Assembly: GCA_023424865.1 (NCBI GenBank)
Contig: JAFADM010000388.1
Span: forward strand, 1-6,362
Reading direction: 5' to 3'
Origin: Bacillota bacterium
Lineage (GTDB): Bacteria > Bacillota_A > Clostridia > DSM-8532
Length of the DNA: 6,362 bases
Part shown: in pieces, positions 1 through 4,948 of the stretch
Layout: each line of letters begins with the position of its first letter
Numbering within the stretch: the stretch's first letter is position 1
Program-made: the position numbers and the translations under genes
The notes under the pieces: generated by a model
Seen by the model: only the letters and a program-made list of their open reading frames with translations
Database searches by the model: none
Told to the model about the DNA's origin: nothing

Positions 1-803
1 GCATCCGTTAAGATAAAGGAAACACCTGTATCCGTTTCCTTTATCTTAGCAATGCCGGGAGTTCTTTTTACCACCTCTATGAGCTCAGGCAGCTGTTCTT
101 TTACAAGAGGCTCCAAAAAAACAGTATCGCTGCCGCCCTCAGCTCTAAGCTGTGAAAGACCTCCGTCAAGCACAAGCCGTCCTCCTTCAAGAATGCCAAC
201 CTTGTCGCAAACCCGCTCCACATCCGCCAGAATATGGGTGGAAAAAACAATGGTTGTTTCCTTGCTTGCGACGGAAAGGATATCCAGAATTTCTTTTCGG
301 CCAACAGGATCCAGGGCGGAGGTGGGCTCGTCGCATAAAAGCAGCTTGGGAGAATGGAGAAGAGCCTGGGCAATGCCCAGCCGCTGCTTCATACCTCTGG
401 AAAAGCTGCCTATTCTGCGTTTAATGCCATCCAGGCCTACCAGCGCAAGAAGCCGTTCCGAAGAGGCCTTTAAAATATCCTCCTTCATCCAGGAAATTTT
501 ACCGCACAGCAGAAGGTACTCTGACGGGTTCATAAACCCATAGAATTCAGGTACGTCGGGAAGGTATCCCATTAATCGGTTTGTCCCGGTATGGCCGTAG
601 CGGACAGGTTGATTGCATACCCGTATTTCACCGCCGGAAAGGGGAAGAAAGCCCAGGATCATTTTCATCACAGTGGTTTTGCCGGCACCGTTTTTTCCCA
701 AAAAGCCGTAAACCGAATTTTCATCAACGGATAGTGATAAATCCTCAATAACGTGAAGTGAGCCAAAATGTTTTGATACATGGCTAAGATGAAGGAGAGT
801 CAT
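1..803 (-). CDS. ABC transporter ATP-binding protein, BcrA/YxlF-like (3' end beyond window)
   Basis: This is the cytoplasmic ATPase subunit of a two-part ABC transporter, expected to pair with a permease encoded beyond the left edge. 267 complete codons are visible. Seen: Walker A GKNGAGKT (residues 36-43); a region following it, GYLPDVPEFYGF (79-90), typical of BcrA-like ATPases; a signature FSRGMKQ (134-140) in place of the classic LSGGQ; Walker B LLLCDEP (154-160); D-loop SALD (162-165); and the switch histidine in STHIL (His190). All catalytic motifs are intact. The start at 803 overlaps the upstream small-gene stop as ATGA and has AAGGAG 9 nt upstream. Family members mostly export antibiotics or peptides, or act in immunity or stress; the substrate here is unknown. 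The last visible part of the coding sequence contains a long inverted repeat (7-50). The gene has no visible stop because the window ends. Confidence 0.95.
   Translation of the reverse strand, partial: MTLLHLSHVSKHFGSLHVIEDLSLSVDENSVYGFLGKNGAGKTTVMKMILGFLPLSGGEIRVCNQPVRYGHTGTNRLMGYLPDVPEFYGFMNPSEYLLLCGKISWMKEDILKASSERLLALVGLDGIKRRIGSFSRGMKQRLGIAQALLHSPKLLLCDEPTSALDPVGRKEILDILSVASKETTIVFSTHILADVERVCDKVGILEGGRLVLDGGLSQLRAEGGSDTVFLEPLVKEQLPELIEVVKRTPGIAKIKETDTGVSFILTD
7..50. repeat. 17-bp inverted repeat inside the ABC ATPase coding sequence
   Basis: The left arm is GTTAAGATAAAGGAAAC (7-23) and the right arm is GTTTCCTTTATCTTAGC (34-50). The arms pair with one mismatch (8 against 49, a G-U wobble if the plus strand is read as RNA), giving a 15-bp uninterrupted stem at 9-23/34-48 around a 10-nt loop. 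A short direct repeat, ATCCGTT, occurs at 3-9 and 30-36. It lies in the C-terminal accessory part of the ATPase, coding roughly for residues 251-265. No T-run follows on either strand, so it is not a standard intrinsic terminator. Its role is unknown. Confidence 0.8.
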
Positions 804-1003
804 CCCTCGTCGCTCCTTCCCAGTATAAAGTAGGCCACCGGCCCCAGAATCTGGATAAAAAGCACAACCGGTATCCAAATTAACCTGCTTCCCATTTTGT
901 ATTTTTTGTGCCTCAGAACATGTACCAGGGCGGTAACGGTCAATGCCAGCTCCAGTAAAATGACAGGCAGAAGAAGACCTATGTATTCCATGGCCTTTTC
1001 CAT
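800..1003 (-). CDS. Small two-helix membrane protein with PLDc_N domain (YxlE-like)
   Basis: A 67-aa integral membrane protein with two hydrophobic helices (about residues 8-29 and 41-63) separated by a basic loop, RHKKYKMGSR. The second helix carries the hallmark end of the PLDc_N family, GPVAYFILGR, known from the N-termini of cardiolipin synthases and from stand-alone small proteins such as B. subtilis YxlE. No phospholipase HKD motif is present, so it is not an enzyme. The chosen ATG at 1003 has AAGGAG 8 nt upstream; an in-frame GTG at 1012 would overlap that ribosome binding site and is rejected. The stop overlaps the ABC ATPase start by 4 nt (ATGA), so the two are almost surely co-translated. 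By analogy with yxlE-yxlF it may support or modulate the transporter or its regulator; this is inference. Confidence 0.9.
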   Translation of the reverse strand: MEKAMEYIGLLLPVILLELALTVTALVHVLRHKKYKMGSRLIWIPVVLFIQILGPVAYFILGRSDEG

Positions 1004-1042
1004 ATAAAACACTCCTTGTTTAAAATTTAATTTAATCCATGA

Positions 1043-2155
1043 TTAATTAAAAATGGCATCCAGCCGACGCAAAAGCAGAGTGAAGCGGGGCTGGGTCTGA
1101 AGGGGTTCAAAAACCGGATTTGAGGTAAGTGCCTCGCGAACGCTTAATCGAACGGATTCATCGCTTCTGGGAGCCTGGGTTCCAAGGCTCAGAGTTTCAA
1201 AAAACTCTTCCATAGAGTCGAAAAAAGCGCTGCCCTTCAGCCTTAGAGGAAAGAAATCTGCTGATAAAGCCAGATTTGTGTATTTTTCAAGCCAGTCCAG
1301 AGCCTCCTCCTTTTTTCCGCAGGCGCATTGGGCTTGAGCCATAAGAAGGTAGACAGGCAGAATGACTGCAGGATGCATTTCATTAATTCCATACAGGCGG
1401 GCCAGCTCAAGAGCTTTCAAAACGCCCTCGGATACCCTTTCAGGCTCCTTTTGATAGGCAAAGATATAATCCGGGCAGGCACTGACCACCCCCAAAACAC
1501 ATTGGTAAAGATAGCGCTGGATATAGCTTCGGGCACGTTTGAAATCACCCTTCATCGTATAAGCACGGGATAGAATAAGCTCCGTATCCATATGAATTTC
1601 CGGCTCATCATCAAGAAGATCAATGGCTTCGGCAGGCTTGCCAAGGGACATAAGGCAAACGGCTTCCATGGACAGCGCCTGCTTGGAAAGGTTTACATTG
1701 GACGATTCACGGATAATTCGCCTGTAGATTTCCAAGGCCTTTTCAATGACCTCGGTGATTTTTTCCGGATTGCCTGCAAGGTTAATATGGTTAATAAGAA
1801 GAAGCCCCAGTGAGAATTGAAGCGCCCAGCAGGAATAGTACTTTCTTACGTACTCCAGACATTCCTGATAAACCTCATGGAAAGGGCGGCTGTTAAAATC
1901 AGCGGCTAAGCGCCGGTACAGCTTTTGAATATCGCTTCCGCTCATTTGCGGCTCATAGCATAAAAGCTCATCCACCGTGGTATTAAAGAAGGTAGCCAGG
2001 AGGGGAAGAAGGGTAATGTCCGGATAGCTTTGACCGGATTCCCATTTGGACACGGCAGGCTTGGAAACACCAAGAAATTGGGCTAATTCCTCCTGGGTAA
2101 TACCCCGCTCCTTCCGTTTAGATGCAATGCGTTCTCCGATAAGTAAAACTTTCAT
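1043..2155 (-). CDS. XRE-family transcriptional regulator with TPR-like C-terminal region
   Basis: A 370-aa cytoplasmic DNA-binding regulator. Residues 8-64 form an HTH_3/Cro-C1-type domain: IASKRKERGITQEELAQ, then the recognition helix region VSKPAVSKWESGQ (30-42) and the usual SYPDITLLPLLATFF closing helix. The remaining 300 residues are mainly helical and contain spaced motifs such as LSRAYTMKGDFKRARSYI and QAQCACGKKEEALDWL that look like TPR repeats, as in peptide- or partner-sensing XRE regulators. What it senses cannot be read from the sequence. GGGAGG lies 8 nt upstream of the ATG but inside one arm of a long inverted repeat (2157-2203). The PLDc_N and ABC genes follow after 39 nt, which makes them its likely targets or operon partners. 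Autoregulation through the inverted repeat is plausible but unproven. Confidence 0.93.
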   Translation of the reverse strand: MKVLLIGERIASKRKERGITQEELAQFLGVSKPAVSKWESGQSYPDITLLPLLATFFNTTVDELLCYEPQMSGSDIQKLYRRLAADFNSRPFHEVYQECLEYVRKYYSCWALQFSLGLLLINHINLAGNPEKITEVIEKALEIYRRIIRESSNVNLSKQALSMEAVCLMSLGKPAEAIDLLDDEPEIHMDTELILSRAYTMKGDFKRARSYIQRYLYQCVLGVVSACPDYIFAYQKEPERVSEGVLKALELARLYGINEMHPAVILPVYLLMAQAQCACGKKEEALDWLEKYTNLALSADFFPLRLKGSAFFDSMEEFFETLSLGTQAPRSDESVRLSVREALTSNPVFEPLQTQPRFTLLLRRLDAIFN

Positions 2156-2156
2156 A

Positions 2157-2203
2157 AATTCAACCTCCCGCTTTCCATTTTAATAACAGCAGGAGGTTGA
2201 ATT
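2157..2203 (-). promoter_or_regulatory. Inverted repeat covering the ribosome binding site of the XRE gene
   Basis: AATTCAACCTCC (2157-2168) and GGAGGTTGAATT (2192-2203) are perfect 12-nt complements. Two more pairs (2170-2171 with 2189-2190) follow after a single mismatch, leaving a 17-nt loop. Read as mRNA on the minus strand, the upstream arm AAUUCAACCUCC pairs with the GGAGG ribosome binding site and the bases right before the AUG at 2155. The element could be an operator bound by the dimeric XRE protein, an RNA hairpin that blocks translation, or both. The symmetry is plain; the function is inferred. Confidence 0.7.
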
Positions 2204-2235
2204 CAAGGGAGTATTGCTTAATTTTAATTAAAAAT

Positions 2236-2252
2236 GTTAACCAATGGTTAAC
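2236..2252 (-). terminator. Weak terminator-like hairpin at the end of the DUF1697 gene
   Basis: On the minus strand GTTAACC-ATT-GGTTAAC forms a 7-bp stem with a 3-nt loop, followed directly by ATTTTTAATT. The stop codon TAA of the DUF1697 gene lies in the 3' arm. The stem is short and has only three G-C pairs, so termination would be partial at best. It would separate the AraC operon from the XRE operon. It could instead be a protein-binding palindrome near the XRE promoter. Confidence 0.35.
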
Positions 2253-2815
2253 TGAGCCATTTTATCCGACATTTTTTCAAGGGTATTGACATTTCTTGAG
2301 GTAACAAAGCTTTTGTAACGTTTGCTGCCAAGTACTTTAGAGCCAAAGGGGGACTTCAGGGTCATACCTTTACCCACAATCCAGAAGGCGCCCCCTTCAT
2401 GGATATGGAGCTGCTCTTCAGGGCCATGTGCTGTTTCCTTGAAGCTTGCTTCCAGCTCCATAAGCATCTTGGCGTTATCGCAAAACAGGTAATAAAGATG
2501 AACATCAGGTGAAAGGGAAAGGGCTTTTGATTGATGGCAAATGTCTTCAATAGCATCACGGCTTCGAATAAAAACAAAAAGCTCATCCTTGAAGGCCTGG
2601 CTAAGCTGCTTTTCAATAAAGGTTTTTAGATCATGGGGTGTACCTGATGACTTTTTCACATTTGGCAAAATAACATTGCCGGTAGCCAAAAGGGTTTTAG
2701 CCTCCTGAAAACCCATGCTTACAAAGGCTTCCTGCAAAGTCTCCATTTTAATGGTCCGTCCATTTACGTTAATGCCTCTTAAAAAGACCCCCAGAGTTTT
2801 TTCATTCTCATTCAT
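2237..2815 (-). CDS. DUF1697 family protein
   Basis: A 192-aa soluble protein matching DUF1697, a family about 180 residues long with no established function. Seen: the N-terminal family motif FLRGINVNG (11-19), then LQEAFVSMGFQEAKTLLATGNVIL (27-50), in which the family's typical LR.INVGG and GNV.. elements are recognisable, and the C-terminal VTSRNVNTLEKM (171-182). The length is complete for the family. The start is set at 2815 because AAGGAG lies 9 nt upstream; the reading frame stays open to an ATG at 2929, but that version would overlap the upstream gene and lacks a clear ribosome binding site. It lies 46 nt behind the 301-aa gene and is probably the last gene of the AraC-led unit. No catalytic role should be assumed. 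Confidence 0.92.
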   Translation of the reverse strand: MNENEKTLGVFLRGINVNGRTIKMETLQEAFVSMGFQEAKTLLATGNVILPNVKKSSGTPHDLKTFIEKQLSQAFKDELFVFIRSRDAIEDICHQSKALSLSPDVHLYYLFCDNAKMLMELEASFKETAHGPEEQLHIHEGGAFWIVGKGMTLKSPFGSKVLGSKRYKSFVTSRNVNTLEKMSDKMAQLTIG

Positions 2816-2861
2816 AGCACAATGCTCCTTTTTTTGTTGACTGAAGCCCTGAAACTTGTTT

Positions 2862-3767
2862 CTAATCAAGAAGGGGAAGTACCTGCTGTTCATAACTGCA
2901 AGCAGCCTCCAGGCAGGCTGTAATTTCATTCTTAACGATTTGCTCGGAGCAGTCCTTTGTCCGCTTTAGAGTGAAGGCCTTCATCCACGCTTCATAAGAA
3001 AGTCGGTAGAGCTCGGCTAACGGGGCGGAAGCATGCTTTTCCATGAAGCGCCATGCAAAATACCGCAAGCCGGCAATGTTCCCCAATGTGTATTCCAGCT
3101 GCCAGGGCAATGGGCCTTCCGTATTTTTTATGAACTCCAGCAGAACCGGGAAGGCTGCCAGGCCGCTGGCGTTTTCACACCATTCATTGCCCCTCAGATG
3201 CTCTGCAGCAAGTCGGAAGGTCTCTTTTACAATCTCTTCCATGGGGCGCTTTTCATAGCCTGTGAGAGTTAAAACCGAGAGTATGGGGATCTCAAGCTGA
3301 CCAAGCTTTTCATAGGGCAGGGATCCTTCCTCGCCCCGGGTTTTTTTTGTATAAAGGATCCGGTTGCTTTCATCATAGCCAATAATTAATCCCCACTCGG
3401 CGTCGCCCAAATCCCAGGCAACGGCGGCAAGCCCACTGTCAATGGAGGCCTTAATCTGTTCAAGAGCTGCCTTGCGGCGTTGTTCTTCCCATTCACCCTC
3501 ATGCCATAGGCGTTCGGTATACGCACATTTCAGTCCTGAATTTTCCACCCAGGCCTTCTGTTGGTCAAACTGCCATATGCTCATGGCACTGGGACACAAA
3601 TCCTTATTAACCCAAAGCCGAAAGGCAAAGCCGCTGACAGCGATAATGTCATCCTTCCATTCCTGCCAGGGGCTGTGTGCTATCGCTGCGGAGAGGCATT
3701 TGTTCAAGGTATGGAGGTAACCGGTTTTATCATTGATTCCGTCAAAGGAAAGATCCAGTTTTTTCAT
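2862..3767 (-). CDS. Uncharacterised 301-aa protein, possibly a degenerate C39/BtrH-like (papain-like fold) protein
   Basis: A predicted soluble protein with no signal peptide and no clear membrane segment, rich in Trp and Glu. I do not recognise it firmly. The N-terminal half follows a loose pattern seen in C39-like and BtrH-N proteins: a Cys in an early helix (NKCLSAAIA, Cys24), a short conserved turn (IIAVSGFAFRLW, 41-52), then a helix plus strand (IKASIDSGLAAVAWD, 105-119) followed by WGLIIGYDE (125-133). In active relatives a His normally sits where Trp125 is, so if the fold is right the protein has probably lost catalysis. The C-terminal half (170-301) is helical. The start ATG lies 6 nt after the AraC stop, with AAAGGA inside the end of the AraC gene, so the two are translationally linked. 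A ligand-binding or accessory role with the AraC regulator is a guess. Confidence 0.85.
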   Translation of the reverse strand: MKKLDLSFDGINDKTGYLHTLNKCLSAAIAHSPWQEWKDDIIAVSGFAFRLWVNKDLCPSAMSIWQFDQQKAWVENSGLKCAYTERLWHEGEWEEQRRKAALEQIKASIDSGLAAVAWDLGDAEWGLIIGYDESNRILYTKKTRGEEGSLPYEKLGQLEIPILSVLTLTGYEKRPMEEIVKETFRLAAEHLRGNEWCENASGLAAFPVLLEFIKNTEGPLPWQLEYTLGNIAGLRYFAWRFMEKHASAPLAELYRLSYEAWMKAFTLKRTKDCSEQIVKNEITACLEAACSYEQQVLPLLD

Positions 3768-3773
3768 AGAATT

Positions 3774-4607
3774 TTAATCCTTTCGCATTTTAATGGGAAT
3801 GTAGATTTTTTCACAATAAGTCCGGCTGCTGTCCACATAGCATTCGAATTCATAGCCTACGGTACGCTGAAAGCCGTTTTGTTCCAGCCACACAGGTATA
3901 TAACGCCATGTTCGGTGGATTTGATTTACAAAATTGTAATGGGTGGCAGGGGGAGTAGTAAACACCGCATAGTCGCCACCCTGGATATTGAGCCTTACTG
4001 TCCCCCGGGTATCACCTGCAGCCTCCTCCTCACGAATACCTATAAAGTAATCCAGATGTCTTGTTTCAGAATTCCATAAGCTCACACCGTAATCCATTAA
4101 ATCCATTCGGCCACCCAGCTTAAGCGAAAGCTTGCGGCAGTTGTACTTGTTCCAGAAAATAGCAGGAAGCCTTTCGTCACTTAAGTACACTCTTAAATGA
4201 AACCCGTCCAGCTTCACCCTTTCGGGAAACAGGACGAAAGGCTCGGGATCCAGATTGTAGGGCTGAAAAAGCATCAGGCTGTTTTGGGCTGCCCGGTATT
4301 CGGAAGGTAAAACATGATGCTCGCTTCGAAAAGCACGGATGAAGTTTTCCTTCGAGTTAAAGCCATAGGAAAAAGCTATTTCCGCGATGGATTGATCAGA
4401 GTCCTCGCCAAGCTGCCGGGCAATCTCCGAAAGACGGCGTTTACGGATATAGTCGGCGGGAGTTAAACCCACCACCTGCCTGAACACCCGAAGAAAATGA
4501 TACGGCGAATAACCCGCTTCCCTGGCAAGCAGAGGTATGGACAATTCCTCAGTTAAATGCGCCTCTATATAACAGAGGGTTTGTCGTATGTACTCGTGAT
4601 ATTTCAT
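3774..4607 (-). CDS. AraC-family regulator with C-terminal GyrI-like effector-binding domain
   Basis: A 277-aa transcription activator of the Rob/BmrR-like design. Residues 1-107 form the AraC DNA-binding domain with two helix-turn-helix units: LSIPLLAREAGYSPYHFLRVF (22-42) and SIAEIAFSYGFNSKENFIRAF (73-93), ending in the usual PSEYR. Residues about 125-275 match a GyrI-like small-molecule domain: GGDYAVFTTPPATHYNFV (210-227), a helix with RYIPVWLEQNGF (235-246), YEFECYVDS (252-260, with acidic residues at the usual ligand pocket position) and the closing strand KIYIPIK. Such regulators often bind hydrophobic cations or other drugs and activate efflux or detoxification genes. The ribosome binding site is GGTGGAG just before the ATG. 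It heads a minus-strand unit with the 301-aa gene (6-nt gap) and is divergent from blaI. The ligand is unknown. Confidence 0.95.
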   Translation of the reverse strand: MKYHEYIRQTLCYIEAHLTEELSIPLLAREAGYSPYHFLRVFRQVVGLTPADYIRKRRLSEIARQLGEDSDQSIAEIAFSYGFNSKENFIRAFRSEHHVLPSEYRAAQNSLMLFQPYNLDPEPFVLFPERVKLDGFHLRVYLSDERLPAIFWNKYNCRKLSLKLGGRMDLMDYGVSLWNSETRHLDYFIGIREEEAAGDTRGTVRLNIQGGDYAVFTTPPATHYNFVNQIHRTWRYIPVWLEQNGFQRTVGYEFECYVDSSRTYCEKIYIPIKMRKD

Positions 4608-4642
4608 AAGTCTCCACCAATAATTAATTTGGAAACGCGCTT

Positions 4643-4670
4643 CTAATAAGGAGTATATCCCTTATGGCAA
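4643..4670 (-). promoter_or_regulatory. Candidate AraC promoter with palindrome in the spacer
   Basis: On the minus strand a -35-like TTGCCA (4670-4665, 5 of 6 to consensus) is followed after 16 nt by TATTAG (4648-4643, 4 of 6), placing transcription start roughly 28 nt before the ATG. The spacer is filled by the palindrome ATAAGG-N8-CCTTAT (4646-4665), a likely regulator site. The match is modest. A perfect TATAAT also exists on this strand at 4720-4715, but with a poor -35 and a longer leader. Confidence 0.35.
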
Positions 4671-4767
4671 ACAGTGGGTTGATATTTATTGCTCACATGC
4701 TATGTACCAAATAAATTATATCCCGGCAGGTGAAATAATTAAAGAATTGGTTAAGTTTTATAAGGGC

Positions 4768-4796
4768 TTGACATTAAAAGTTCACAAGGGTAAACT
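4768..4796 (+). promoter_or_regulatory. Sigma-A-type promoter for blaI-blaR1
   Basis: TTGACA (4768-4773, perfect -35) is followed after exactly 17 nt by TAAACT (4791-4796, 4 of 6 to TATAAT). Transcription would start near 4803, giving a leader of about 146 nt made mostly of the tandem repeats. The inverted repeat 4773-4802 covers the spacer and the -10, so a bound protein would block polymerase. Confidence 0.6.
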
Positions 4797-4802
4797 TTTA
4801 AT
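4773..4802. promoter_or_regulatory. Perfect 10-bp inverted repeat overlapping the blaI promoter (candidate operator)
   Basis: ATTAAAAGTT (4773-4782) and AACTTTTAAT (4793-4802) are perfect inverted copies separated by 10 nt, so the arm centres are 20 bp apart, about two helical turns. The arms start at the last base of the -35 and run past the -10. This geometry suits a dimeric repressor bound on one face of the DNA. The arms do not resemble the classical BlaI/MecI core (TACA/TGTA), so the binder may be BlaI with a diverged site or another regulator. Confidence 0.5.
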
Positions 4803-4805
4803 AAA

Positions 4806-4821
4806 GACTACAATAGTAAAC
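4806..4821. promoter_or_regulatory. Possible BlaI-type dyad just downstream of the predicted transcription start
   Basis: GACTACAATAGTAAAC contains TAC (4809-4811) and GTA (4816-4818) in dyad symmetry, and the left half GACTACA resembles the half-site known for BlaI/MecI operators. The right half matches poorly. Its location at about +4 to +19 would suit repression. Low confidence. Confidence 0.25.
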
Positions 4822-4827
4822 TTTGTT

Positions 4828-4947
4828 TTGAAGGTTAAGTTGAAGGTTAAGTTGAAGGTTAAGTTGGAGGTTAAGTTGGAGGCTAATTTGGAGGCTAATT
4901 TAGAGACTAATTTAGAGCATAAATCAGAGGCTAATTTGGAGGATATA
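4828..4947. repeat. Ten 12-bp tandem repeats in the blaI leader
   Basis: Ten consecutive 12-nt units run without interruption and end one base before the blaI ATG. Units 1-3 are TTGAAGGTTAAG, unit 4 is TTGGAGGTTAAG, units 5-6 are TTGGAGGCTAAT, unit 7 is TTAGAGACTAAT, unit 8 is TTAGAGCATAAA, unit 9 is TCAGAGGCTAAT and unit 10 is TTGGAGGATATA. The upstream units are identical and the downstream ones diverged, as expected if recent expansion occurred at the promoter side. Many units contain GAAGG or GGAGG, so the mRNA carries a series of ribosome-binding-site-like motifs; the GGAGG of unit 10 (4938-4942) is the actual blaI site, 6 nt before the ATG. The unit is a multiple of three and free of stops in one forward frame, where it would read as L-(K/E)-(V/A)-(K/N) tetrapeptides. 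Confidence 0.9.
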
Positions 4948-4948
4948 G

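Larger units (their letters stand above)
4608..4948. other. 341-nt divergent intergenic region between the AraC gene and blaI
   Basis: This AT-rich stretch separates two divergent regulatory units. From left to right it holds the AraC ribosome binding site, a candidate AraC promoter with an internal palindrome (4643-4670), a bland AT-rich part (4671-4767), a good plus-strand promoter (4768-4796) overlapped by a 10-bp-arm inverted repeat (4773-4802), a possible BlaI dyad (4806-4821) and ten 12-bp tandem repeats (4828-4947). A frame running from 4702 to 4968 is open through all of this (88 codons). Its weak start and its position across the promoter argue against a normal gene. Confidence 0.8.

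Noticed and set aside
52..543. 163-codon plus-strand frame opposite the ABC ATPase
   Set aside because: The minus strand shows all ABC motifs in order; the plus frame is Ser/Arg-rich with no recognisable domain and is an antisense shadow.
1004..1012. GTG start at 1012 for the PLDc_N protein
   Set aside because: The GTG overlaps the AAGGAG motif itself; ATG at 1003 is correctly spaced from it.
1020..1042. Terminator between the XRE and PLDc_N genes
   Set aside because: The gap is AT-rich but has no stable G-C stem followed by a T-run, so the genes are probably co-transcribed.
2816..2929. N-terminal extension of the DUF1697 protein to an ATG at 2929
   Set aside because: It would overlap the end of the upstream gene, adds residues not typical for the family, and the ATG at 2815 has AAGGAG at good spacing and matches the family start.
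3561..4079. 172-codon plus-strand frame spanning the AraC and 301-aa genes
   Set aside because: It lies antisense to two well supported genes, has no family resemblance and crosses their junction.
4715..4720. Perfect minus-strand TATAAT as the AraC promoter
   Set aside because: The only -35 at proper distance (TTTAAT) is poor and the leader would be about 100 nt; kept only as a less likely alternative.
4828..4947. CRISPR-like array
   Set aside because: The units are only 12 nt and directly adjacent, with no spacers and no cas genes nearby; this is a simple tandem repeat.
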